A stretch of DNA of 11,869 bases from Prevotellaceae bacterium (GCA_030536165.1 JAUNQM010000041.1:1-11869), one strand, 5' to 3'. Shown: positions 1 through 5,673, numbered from the stretch's first letter. Program-made: numbers and translations. Notes: generated from the sequence alone by a model not told the origin.

Positions 1-71
1 GTGCAAATGAGAGCAATGATGCTCGCATCCATTGCCGAGTGCAGCCGAGGCAAGGAGTATAGCCAAGGCTG

Positions 72-104
72 CAAAAATATTATTCGAACAATTTGGAACA
101 ATTT
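72..104 (-). promoter_or_regulatory. Putative Bacteroidetes-type promoter reading left
   Basis: On the minus strand the sequence reads TATTTTTG (plus positions 72-79), matching the Bacteroidetes -7 consensus TAnnTTTG. A TTG lies 19 nt upstream, matching the usual -33/-7 spacing although the full TTTG is not present (it reads ATTG). Transcription would start near position 65 and run out of the window to the left, so the gene it serves cannot be seen. Assigned from motif and spacing only. Confidence 0.45.
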
Positions 105-182
105 TTCTAATTCCCCCTGTCTTCATCCTTCCTATCGTCATCCTGAGTCGCGACAGAGGAAGATAATAGTCAATGACGAAGG

Positions 183-204
183 TGGGAAACACTGACTTTT
201 CCCA
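183..204 (-). terminator. Weak hairpin after the esterase gene
   Basis: A 7-bp perfect stem (TGGGAAA at 183-189 pairing with TTTCCCA at 198-204) with an 8-nt loop lies just past the stop codon of the minus-strand esterase. No T-rich tail follows on the minus strand, so it is at best a weak or factor-assisted terminator, or a 3'-end stabilising hairpin. Confidence 0.3.
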
Positions 205-215
205 GTGAGCGTAAA

Positions 216-1865
216 TTACTTCAGGTATTTTGCCAAAGGCGACTTTATCTTTTTCAGTCCTTTTGCAACGCTCTTCGCATTCAATTGTGCACCTTTGAGT
301 GAGGTGTGAGTATGGTCGTGGTTATACCACGGCATACACTTCTCCTTGCTGCCAGCATGCTTATCGAGATAGTCGGCTGTGATGTTGTGGACATCAACAA
401 GCTCGACACCAGTTTCTTCAGCTACTTCACGATACCATTTGCCGTAAGTGTCGTTTCGGCGTTCAATCTTGCCGTCCTTCCATTCGTTGCGCGGAGTGAG
501 CGAGAGAAGGATAGGAGTGCCGCCCTTTTCGCGGACGTCCTGAATGAACTTCTTCAGATACCAGCCAAAGGAATAGATGACCTTGTACTTGCCATTGCTT
601 TTGAGTTTATATACATGACAAGTGTCTTTCGCAGTTGCGATGACGCCACGCTCTTTGTCGCGGTCAATGCCGCCGATGTCGTTGTGCCCGAACTGTATAA
701 GCACATAGTCGCCAGGCTCGATACTATTATATACCTCGTCCCATCTACCTTCTTCAAGATATGTTCGTGTGCTTCGTCCAGCTTTGGCTGCATTGATAGG
801 CGTGCATTTCTTTTCGTCGAAGATTGTTGCAGCCTGACTTCCCCAGCCCCACATACCATCAGCGTCTTTGTCGAAGTTCTTCACGGTAGAGTCGCCAGTG
901 ATAAACACAACAGGCTTACCTTTCTCGCGTCGTTGGTCGCAACGCTTTGCTGTAATCATCTGAGGCAGAATGTATGTCTTTAGCATTGCGAGCTGTGGGT
1001 CGTTGCATTCGTTGATGCCCTCAGCACAACTTGCAGCGTTCATCTTGGCACCAAATTCGCTTGAATGAATCTTGTCGCCGAAGAAGAAGTAGTTTGTCTT
1101 CCACTTGCCGTAGCCTTCAAGTTTCTTTGCGCTTATGTCGTTGAGGTCGATTACAGGCACGTTCAGTTCCTTTCCCATTGCGAATATCCACGGGGTGAAT
1201 GATTCCAGCTTGCGCTGAATCTTTGTTGAGTCCGACTTCTCGTAATCGTTGCGAGGGGTTAATGTGAAGAGAATTGGTGTTGCTCCTTTGGCACGAATTT
1301 CCTCAACATATTTGCGCACGTAGCCACCAAAGGTATAGACCCATTCCTTTGCGCCAGCCTTAGGACCGTCTTTGATTGTGACCTCAACTGAATCGTTGCC
1401 CACACCTTTTATACTTGCGCGTGCGCGACCAGAGTCAAGCGGACCGTTGTCGTTGTGACCGAGTTCGAGTATCACGTAGTCGCCTTTCTTGATTCCTTTC
1501 AACACAGCAGGCCACAGATTTCGATAGAATGTGCGCGTGCTTGTGCCTCCGAGGGCGTGGTTCTCGACAGTTATCTTGTTTTCATCCCAGAAGAGATGCT
1601 CAAAGTATCCCCATCCCCACTGTCCGTTATTGCCATTACCAAGCGTTCCGTTGCGCATAGTAGAGTTGCCCACAAGGAACAGCACAGGGTTGTCGCCCTT
1701 TCTGCTTGAACCCGAAACAGGACGTGCTGCCTGAGCTTTATTCAGTGAATCGAGCGTGAGGTCGGTCACGTTGTTCACGTCTTTCATTGACTCATAGCGA
1801 TTAGTCTGTGCCATCATGCTGAGAGGAAGCATAATGGAAAGGAAAAGGATAAGAGATTGTTTCAT
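216..1865 (-). CDS. Secreted tandem SGNH esterase, rhamnogalacturonan acetylesterase-like (CE12)
   Basis: Predicted secreted esterase of 549 aa with two SGNH-hydrolase domains in tandem, resembling rhamnogalacturonan acetylesterases (CE12), which remove acetyl groups from pectin. The chosen ATG begins a clear Sec signal peptide (MKQSLILFLSIMLPLSMMAQ) 4 nt after the upstream gene's stop; an earlier in-frame start would overlap that gene and bury the signal. Domain 1 (about 62-285) has GNST with Ser68, GHND at 136-139 and Asp264/His267. Domain 2 (about 318-540) has canonical GDST with Ser326, GHND at 393-396 and Asp517/His520. Both carry a WGWG motif soon after the nucleophile block. Domain 1 has Asn where the GDS motif usually has Asp; the catalytic Ser, Asp and His all remain. 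Family is sure; pectin as substrate is inferred from similarity. No other pectin genes are visible, so it could act on another acetylated glycan. Confidence 0.88.
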   Translation of the reverse strand: MKQSLILFLSIMLPLSMMAQTNRYESMKDVNNVTDLTLDSLNKAQAARPVSGSSRKGDNPVLFLVGNSTMRNGTLGNGNNGQWGWGYFEHLFWDENKITVENHALGGTSTRTFYRNLWPAVLKGIKKGDYVILELGHNDNGPLDSGRARASIKGVGNDSVEVTIKDGPKAGAKEWVYTFGGYVRKYVEEIRAKGATPILFTLTPRNDYEKSDSTKIQRKLESFTPWIFAMGKELNVPVIDLNDISAKKLEGYGKWKTNYFFFGDKIHSSEFGAKMNAASCAEGINECNDPQLAMLKTYILPQMITAKRCDQRREKGKPVVFITGDSTVKNFDKDADGMWGWGSQAATIFDEKKCTPINAAKAGRSTRTYLEEGRWDEVYNSIEPGDYVLIQFGHNDIGGIDRDKERGVIATAKDTCHVYKLKSNGKYKVIYSFGWYLKKFIQDVREKGGTPILLSLTPRNEWKDGKIERRNDTYGKWYREVAEETGVELVDVHNITADYLDKHAGSKEKCMPWYNHDHTHTSLKGAQLNAKSVAKGLKKIKSPLAKYLK

Positions 1866-1869
1866 AGTT

Positions 1870-2532
1870 TTACTTTTCAAAGTGTTGATAGTCCTTGCTG
1901 TATCGCCAACTGCCACCCCAGCGGAAGCCGTGCTTGATGAATAGGCGATAGCAAAGGTCGGTTTTGTCTATCTTGTGCTTAAAGTTTTTGTTTCGGTCGG
2001 TATATGGCTTCCCTTCGATAGGCTCCACATGTGTCTTGCCTTTGCGAGTGGTGACGTAAGGGTTGTAGAGCGGGTTTATGTCGATAGCCATGCCTTTTCC
2101 GTGCTTCGATATAGTGTTTGAGCCAGAGATGGTGCGGTAATTGAAGCACGAAGTGTTGTTGTCTGCCATAGAACGCTGGTCGTCGGCATCGTATTCGTCG
2201 ATTAGACGGATGCACTCAATCGGATATTTAGCTTTGTAAAGTTCGTGGAAGATGTCAATAAGGTCTTGTGCTATGGCTTTGTTGCAAATCAGTTCGCCTT
2301 TTGCTGTGTTTCCGTTGAAGTCGTAATATAAGACTTGAAGGTATCGCAGATCTTCCAAATCTATAGGGCAGTTTTGCTTGTATGACTTGCCGGTGATGCG
2401 CTTTTCAATCTCATTATTTATCGGTGAAATCGAGAAAAACTGAGATTTGCCTTGACTCGACGCATGCAAGCAGATGCTTAATGCTATTGCAAGAAAAAGC
2501 AAGAGACGCTTGTTGTTTAGGTGCGAGTCCAT
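1870..2532 (-). CDS. M15-family peptidoglycan peptidase, exported
   Basis: A 220-aa predicted zinc peptidase of the M15 type (CwlK/D,D-carboxypeptidase-like), which cuts peptide cross-bridges or stems of peptidoglycan. The N-terminus is a short basic stretch followed by a hydrophobic segment (about 8-24), giving a signal peptide or anchor. The family hallmark SKHGKGMAID supplies zinc ligands His144 and Asp151, and the C-terminal YQHFE supplies His217; the NNTSCFNYR segment just before is also typical. It starts 3 nt after the DUF4834-like gene ends and is followed after 4 nt by the esterase, so the three are almost certainly co-transcribed. The metal site is complete, so I expect an active enzyme. 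The exact bond cleaved (L-Ala-D-Glu, D-Ala-D-Ala or other) cannot be read from sequence. Confidence 0.87.
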   Translation of the reverse strand: MDSHLNNKRLLLFLAIALSICLHASSQGKSQFFSISPINNEIEKRITGKSYKQNCPIDLEDLRYLQVLYYDFNGNTAKGELICNKAIAQDLIDIFHELYKAKYPIECIRLIDEYDADDQRSMADNNTSCFNYRTISGSNTISKHGKGMAIDINPLYNPYVTTRKGKTHVEPIEGKPYTDRNKNFKHKIDKTDLCYRLFIKHGFRWGGSWRYSKDYQHFEK

Positions 2533-2535
2533 AGT

Positions 2536-2769
2536 TCAGACGTTTTCGTAGTCAACATATTCGCCTTCGTCTTTCTGGAAAATCTTCTTTTCGGTTTTCG
2601 GTTGTGGGTTATGGGTTGTGGGTTTCTCCTGGTTATAATCATTGCTATTACCAAAGAACAAACCCTTTATTGACCTCACAATCCACGCAAGAAGTCGTGT
2701 TGCCACGCTTGTGATGACAATGAAGAAGATAAGTATAAAGACGAGTATGAAGATAAGAATCTGTAGCAT
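2536..2769 (-). CDS. Small single-pass membrane protein, DUF4834-like
   Basis: A 77-aa protein with one strongly hydrophobic N-terminal segment (about 2-29), a basic stretch, a polar Pro/Asn/Gln/Thr-rich linker (about 43-62) and an acidic tail ending GEYVDYENV. This layout matches the small Bacteroidetes DUF4834 family as I remember it; no function is established. The hydrophobic segment lacks an evident cleavage site, so an inner-membrane anchor with a cytoplasmic tail is likely. It sits 58 nt after pssA and 3 nt before the M15 peptidase gene, suggesting an envelope-related role. The linker is encoded by a GGTTRTG-type heptamer repeat, described separately. Confidence 0.72.
   Translation of the reverse strand: MLQILIFILVFILIFFIVITSVATRLLAWIVRSIKGLFFGNSNDYNQEKPTTHNPQPKTEKKIFQKDEGEYVDYENV
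2600..2620. repeat. Three tandem 7-bp units inside the DUF4834-like gene
   Basis: On the plus strand three consecutive heptamers read GGTTGTG, GGTTATG, GGTTGTG, followed by the related GGTTTCT. They encode the polar linker of the DUF4834-like protein on the minus strand. Because the unit is not a multiple of three, gain or loss of one unit would shift the frame before the conserved C-terminal tail. Confidence 0.6.
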
Positions 2770-2799
2770 TTGTGATTAGAGGTTGTGCCTGTTATTATC

Positions 2800-2817
2800 G
2801 TAGCCAAAGAAGGCTAC
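2800..2817. promoter_or_regulatory. Perfect hairpin between pssA and the DUF4834-like gene
   Basis: GTAGCC (2800-2805) pairs perfectly with GGCTAC (2812-2817) around a 6-nt loop. In plus orientation it is followed by a T-rich run, like an intrinsic terminator, but no plus-strand gene precedes it. On the coding (minus) strand the A-rich run lies before the hairpin and no T-run follows, so it is more likely an mRNA structure within the operon, for example a processing or stability element, than a terminator of pssA. Confidence 0.4.
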
Positions 2818-2827
2818 TTTTGTTTTT

Positions 2828-3511
2828 TTACTTCTTGCTGATGACGTTAGAGATGATAGCCAGAACTACATACCATGCAATAACTATTGCCAAAGACTTC
2901 TCGAAGAATATGGCAATCAGTACTACACTTGTGGCGAGTAAGATATATTTCACCTCATTACCTTTCCAACCATAGTGCTTGAATTTCAGCGAGAACATCG
3001 GAATCTCGGCAATAAGAAGGTAGCAGCTTACAAGCACAAGGATGCAAATCATGAACAATGCAAACGAGCGGCTTGCTATAATCTCGTCGCTGAAACCTAC
3101 CACCAGAGAAGCCCAGAACAATGCATTGGAAGGTGTCGGAAGTCCTATGAATGAAGTGGTCTGACGTTCATCGAGGTTGAATTTTGCGAGTCTCAATGCC
3201 GAGAATGCCGCCATGAGGAATGCTACATAAGGCAGTAACTCGTTTTCGGTGAGCATCTGCAACGTGCCATACACCATAGTAGAAGGCGCAACACCAAATG
3301 TCACGCAGTCTGCCAACGAGTCAAGTTCTTTGCCGATTGACGAGCCAACATGCAGCAGTCGAGCCACCATGCCGTCGCAGAAATCAAAGAGAGATCCTAT
3401 TATTATAAAAAGGAAAGCCATCTCCATGTCGCCTTCGAATGCCATAGTCACGGAAACACAGCCCGACAATAGGTTGCAACATGTGATAGCGTTTGGAATG
3501 TTCTTTTTCAT
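2828..3511 (-). CDS. pssA: CDP-diacylglycerol-serine O-phosphatidyltransferase
   Basis: Integral membrane enzyme of 227 aa that transfers phosphatidyl from CDP-diacylglycerol to L-serine, giving phosphatidylserine, the first committed step to phosphatidylethanolamine. The CDP-alcohol phosphotransferase signature is complete: Asp46-Gly47, Ala50-Arg51, Gly60, Asp64 and Asp68, spaced as DGxxAR(x8)Gx3Dx3D. Several hydrophobic segments surround it (for example about 30-43, 90-105, 125-140, 150-168 and 190-222). Length and N-terminus (MKKNIPNAITCCNLLSG) fit the subclass II, Bacillus-like membrane PssA group rather than the larger PLD-like E. coli enzyme. It lies 52 nt downstream of psd, which uses its product, so context confirms serine as the alcohol. 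Confidence 0.93.
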   Translation of the reverse strand: MKKNIPNAITCCNLLSGCVSVTMAFEGDMEMAFLFIIIGSLFDFCDGMVARLLHVGSSIGKELDSLADCVTFGVAPSTMVYGTLQMLTENELLPYVAFLMAAFSALRLAKFNLDERQTTSFIGLPTPSNALFWASLVVGFSDEIIASRSFALFMICILVLVSCYLLIAEIPMFSLKFKHYGWKGNEVKYILLATSVVLIAIFFEKSLAIVIAWYVVLAIISNVISKK

Positions 3512-3563
3512 TATTGTATGGTTTAATGGTTGGAGGTGGTTGCTATAAACAGACCACGGGTTT

Positions 3564-4253
3564 CTATTTCAGCTTCGCAATGATGGTCTGGTCGCCAGTT
3601 GTTGACTGTCCCATGCGCACGCAGACTTCGCTACCAATAGGAAGGAATACGTCAACGCGCGAGCCGAATTTTATGAATCCGAGGTGTTCGTCTATGAAGC
3701 AATCCTCGTCGTTCTTCGCGTAAGTCACTATTCTTCTTGCTACTGCGCCGGCAATCTGACGGCAAAGCACGTGCTGGCCGTTAGGTGTCTCTATCAGACA
3801 GTCGGCATGTTCATTCTCCTCGCTTGCCTTAGGCAGCCATGCCTTGTGCCATTTACCATTCTGGTGCTTCACCGAAATCACCTTTCCATCAACAGGAAAC
3901 CAGTTGGCGTGGACGTTCCAAAGGCTCATGAATATCGAAATCATAAGCCGTCTGTCGTGGAAATATTGGTTTTCATCAACTTCTTCTATCACCACGATTC
4001 TGCCGTCGGCAGGGGCGATGACAATGTTTTCCGTATCGCCGTTGAAGTATCGGATAGGGCAGCGGAAGAAGTTCAGAATGATGCAATATGCCACTCCAAA
4101 GAGCAGTATGAAGACGTAGAAAGGTATTTTTGTGTCGAAGACATTGTATAGCAGAATGCCTACGGCAATTATCAGTGCAGCACTCCAGCAGAGGGTTTTT
4201 GTGCCTTCGCGATGGAGTCGTATCTTCCTAATCTTTTTTAGTTTTATACCCAT
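3564..4253 (-). CDS. psd: Phosphatidylserine decarboxylase proenzyme
   Basis: Pyruvoyl-dependent decarboxylase of 229 aa that converts phosphatidylserine to phosphatidylethanolamine at the inner membrane. Two adjacent hydrophobic segments near the N-terminus (about 22-38 and 43-63) anchor it. The C-terminal FGSRVDVFLP contains the Gly197-Ser198 self-cleavage site: residues 1-197 would become the beta chain, and Ser198 the pyruvoyl group of a 32-residue alpha chain. The PADGRI and NVHANWFPVDG segments are family hallmarks. The length matches the short form of the family. It is the first gene of the minus-strand cluster, followed by pssA, so the two successive steps are encoded together, with a promoter-like -7 element just upstream. 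Confidence 0.94.
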   Translation of the reverse strand: MGIKLKKIRKIRLHREGTKTLCWSAALIIAVGILLYNVFDTKIPFYVFILLFGVAYCIILNFFRCPIRYFNGDTENIVIAPADGRIVVIEEVDENQYFHDRRLMISIFMSLWNVHANWFPVDGKVISVKHQNGKWHKAWLPKASEENEHADCLIETPNGQHVLCRQIAGAVARRIVTYAKNDEDCFIDEHLGFIKFGSRVDVFLPIGSEVCVRMGQSTTGDQTIIAKLK

Positions 4254-4283
4254 AGTCGTAACTTTTCACTACTTATTAGCCTA

Positions 4284-4291
4284 CAAAGTTA
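4284..4291 (-). promoter_or_regulatory. Putative -7 element for the psd-pssA operon
   Basis: The minus strand reads TAACTTTG, an exact match to the Bacteroidetes -7 consensus TAnnTTTG, 30 nt upstream of the psd start codon. This predicts a short leader of roughly 25 nt. No good TTTG was found at the expected -33 distance, where the sequence is A-rich on this strand. Confidence 0.5.
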
Positions 4292-4367
4292 CACTTTTTT
4301 TTTGTTTTATGCACTTTGTGTCGGATTTTTTTACTACAAAGTTTAGCATTTATTTTCATTTTTGCTT

Positions 4368-4375
4368 TATATTTG
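4368..4375 (+). promoter_or_regulatory. Putative plus-strand -7 element
   Basis: TATATTTG matches TAnnTTTG. The best -33 candidate is TTTA at 4342-4345, one base off TTTG and 22 nt away, slightly longer than usual. A transcript from here would run through the repeat region; no gene directly follows, so it could drive a non-coding RNA or be a chance match in AT-rich DNA. Confidence 0.25.
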
Positions 4376-4442
4376 CTTTAGTATTACCCAAATTGTACGT
4401 TGTAAATGGTAAATGGTACATGTTTCGACACCTTATTATAAA

Positions 4443-4474
4443 ACGCGCGTGCATGGGTGCGCGTGTGCGCGTAT
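4443..4474. repeat. Alternating purine/pyrimidine (CG/TG) tract
   Basis: Two runs of strictly alternating purine and pyrimidine, 13 nt (4443-4455) and 18 nt (4457-4474), broken by an extra G. They are rich in CG and TG steps and sit in otherwise AT-rich DNA. Such tracts can adopt Z-DNA under negative supercoiling. Confidence 0.6.
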
Positions 4475-4490
4475 TATGAGCCGAAAGAAA

Positions 4491-4508
4491 GAAAAAGTCC
4501 TGCTTTTT
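4491..4508 (+). repeat. AAAAGTCCTG motif, copy 1
   Basis: Copy 1 reads GAAAAAGTCCTGCTTTTT. It has a 6-bp self-complementary stem (AAAAAG/CTTTTT) around TCCTG. A second copy in the same orientation lies at 4775-4790, on the other side of the palindrome array. Confidence 0.5.
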
Positions 4509-4584
4509 GCGATTTATTTTCTGATAGGCCATATAGATTTTACAGATTCCATAGATTGTTTAGCGCAATGGCTTTCAAGGCATA

Positions 4585-4691
4585 TTTCAGCCTTTCACAC
4601 CTGAGGTGTTACGTGTGCCACACCTAAGGTGTTACTATGGTTCACACCTAAGGTGTTCGCGACTCAACACCTAAGGTGTGGAGGGCTGAAA
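4585..4691. repeat. Array of four 13-bp palindromes enclosed by an 8-bp inverted repeat
   Basis: ACACCTNAGGTGT occurs four times, at 4597-4609 (central G), 4620-4632, 4644-4656 and 4667-4679 (central A). Each is a perfect palindrome apart from the single central base. Start-to-start spacing is 23, 24 and 23 nt, and the 10-11 nt between copies is not conserved. The array is enclosed by TTTCAGCC (4585-4592) and its exact complement GGCTGAAA (4684-4691). The ordering suggests either a repetitive palindromic element or a cluster of dimeric-regulator sites about two helical turns apart. Confidence 0.85.
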
Positions 4692-4774
4692 ATTGCTTTA
4701 ACTAACCAGTTCGCATTTGATGCCTTGTTTAAGGGTTTCATCTGTTCCCTTTGCAAATATGAGGCCAAAAAATC

Positions 4775-4790
4775 GAAAAGTCCTGTTTTT
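4775..4790 (+). repeat. AAAAGTCCTG motif, copy 2
   Basis: GAAAAGTCCTGTTTTT, closely matching the copy at 4491-4508 in the same orientation. The two copies bracket the palindrome array, but the sequence around them is only loosely similar. Confidence 0.45.
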
Positions 4791-4879
4791 TAACTAATTT
4801 TTTGCTTGAATTTACACATTTTATATCATTTATCTACAAAAAAGACCTGCGAAAATGGTAGGATTTGCGAATTTTCTTG

Positions 4880-4887
4880 TAATTTTG
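4880..4887 (+). promoter_or_regulatory. Putative plus-strand -7 element upstream of the large inverted repeat
   Basis: TAATTTTG matches TAnnTTTG. A TTTG at 4864-4867 is only 12 nt upstream, shorter than the usual 19-21. If used, transcription would start near 4893 and give the FMN-binding gene a leader of about 390 nt containing the large inverted repeat. Confidence 0.3.
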
Positions 4888-4939
4888 CATGCGTTATTAA
4901 AAAGATGAATAATTACTGCTGGTGTGATGATATTTGTTT

Positions 4940-5140
4940 GACCCCAAAGGAGTCTAACTATGTTAACCGCAGGTCGCAGACCTGCGGAGAGACATCTTCC
5001 CTCAACATCGACCCTGAATGGGGACACTTTCAATAATGGTGTGAATATAGTACGACCCCGTTGGGGTCGAATGTTGGTTTAGGCTTTGCTATCTGCAGGT
5101 CTGCGACCCGCAGTTAACATAGTAAGACCTCGTTGAGGTC
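4940..5140. repeat. Large imperfect inverted repeat with nested GC-rich hairpins
   Basis: Two 46-bp arms, 4940-4985 and 5095-5140, are reverse complements at 39 of 46 positions; the inner 29 bp match at 27 of 29. Nested hairpins are CCGCAGGT (4967-4974) with ACCTGCGG (4980-4987); CGACCCC (5053-5059) with GGGGTCG (5063-5069) around GTT; and GACCTC (5126-5131) with GAGGTC (5135-5140), also around GTT. The outer GACC...GGTC units and inner CGCAGGTC units alternate, giving the look of a composite palindromic interspersed repeat. Both strands carry open frames here, but these follow the repeat and are not convincing genes. Confidence 0.8.
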
Positions 5141-5282
5141 TCTAAGGATGAAAAGTCTAATCGTATCCAACTTAAAAAAATAACAAGCGATAGATATAAA
5201 ATGCTGACAAATATGCAGATTGTTGCCAATGTTTTTCGAGTTTATCGCGTCTGTGCTAATGAATAATAAAAAACAAAAGAAT

Positions 5283-5663
5283 ATGAAAATGAAGGGATTT
5301 TTGATAGCAATAGCATTGGTTTTGTCGTGCGAAATGGCTCATGCCGACGAAGTGATGACGAAGGAAAGTGATGGAACATACGTTGTGAACACTACCACAC
5401 TGTGCAGTGTGAAGGGTTATCGTGCCACGACTCCGCTGAATGTGTATATCAACAAAGGCCGTGTGACGCGTGTGGAAGCACTTCCATCACGTGAGACTCC
5501 GAAGTATTACAAGAGCGTGAAGGACCAGATGCTGCCAAAGTTCGCGGGCAAAAAGGTAAAGGACTTGAAGAAAGTTGACGCCGTGACGGGCGCCACTTTG
5601 AGTAGCAATGCCGTAAGGGAGAACGTGAAGGTAGCTCTTGACTATTACAATAAGAACAAATAA
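5283..5663 (+). CDS. Secreted FMN-binding domain protein with flavinylation motif
   Basis: A 126-aa protein with a Sec signal peptide (start MKMKGFLIAIALVLSC, likely cleaved after MAHA) followed by one FMN-binding domain of the NqrC/RnfG C-terminal type. The motif DAVTGATLSS matches the sequence where ApbE-type flavin transferases attach FMN through a phosphoester; the predicted attachment residue is Thr105. I chose the ATG at 5283 over an upstream TTG frame because it places the signal peptide at the N-terminus. The domain is roughly residues 25-122, small but apparently complete. It likely carries electrons outside the inner membrane. No ApbE, Rnf/Nqr or other redox partner is in the window. 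It lies 96 nt upstream of the large fusion gene in the same direction, so co-transcription is possible but unproven. Confidence 0.82.
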   Translation: MKMKGFLIAIALVLSCEMAHADEVMTKESDGTYVVNTTTLCSVKGYRATTPLNVYINKGRVTRVEALPSRETPKYYKSVKDQMLPKFAGKKVKDLKKVDAVTGATLSSNAVRENVKVALDYYNKNK

Positions 5664-5673
5664 ATGAAATTTA

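Larger units (their letters stand above)
1..215. other. Gene-free left edge with repeat-like sequence
   Basis: I see no convincing gene here. An open frame runs along the plus strand from position 1, but its translation has no recognisable domain and crosses repeat-like sequence. Visible structures are a small hairpin (GAGCA at 11-15, TGCTC at 20-24), a minus-strand promoter-like element around 72-104, and a CGTCATCCTG string at 136-145 that recurs at the extreme right end of the window. The stretch lies downstream of the minus-strand operon and probably serves both as its 3' end and as the upstream region of a leftward gene outside the window. Confidence 0.5.
4254..5282. other. About 1 kb divergent intergenic region rich in short repeats
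   Basis: This stretch separates the leftward psd operon from the rightward FMN-binding protein gene. Open frames in it have no recognisable domains and their translations follow the repeats, so I regard it as non-coding. From left to right it holds promoter-like -7 elements for both strands, an alternating purine/pyrimidine tract, two copies of an AAAAGTCCTG motif, the four-palindrome array and a large inverted repeat with GC-rich hairpins. The last 140 nt before the FMN-binding gene are AT-rich and show no recognisable promoter. Confidence 0.7.

Noticed and set aside
1..195. 64-codon plus-strand open frame at the left edge
   Set aside because: No domain or signal, runs through repeat-like sequence, and a minus-strand promoter-like element lies inside it.
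306..983. 225-codon plus-strand open frame
   Set aside because: Lies fully antisense to the second domain of the tandem esterase, whose motifs are clear.
1866..1916. Upstream ATG for the tandem esterase
   Set aside because: It would overlap the M15 peptidase coding sequence and place 17 extra residues before the signal peptide.
3684..4151. 155-codon plus-strand open frame
   Set aside because: Antisense to psd, which has a full set of family motifs.
4413..4604. 63-codon plus-strand open frame over the CG-rich tract
   Set aside because: Translation simply follows the alternating tract and the first palindrome; looks like an artefact of repetitive DNA.
4597..4679. CRISPR array
   Set aside because: Repeats are only 13 bp and fully palindromic, spacers are 10-11 nt, and no cas genes are present.
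4491..4790. Insertion sequence bounded by the AAAAGTCCTG copies
   Set aside because: No transposase or terminal inverted repeats of IS type; the interval is only about 300 bp and non-coding.
4806..5036. Plus- and minus-strand open frames (4806-5036 and 4830-5033) over the large inverted repeat
   Set aside because: Their sequences are dictated by the repeat arms; no domain, no signal peptide, and overlapping frames on both strands.
5220..5282. Upstream TTG start for the FMN-binding protein
   Set aside because: It would add 21 residues ahead of a well-formed signal peptide; the ATG at 5283 fits better.
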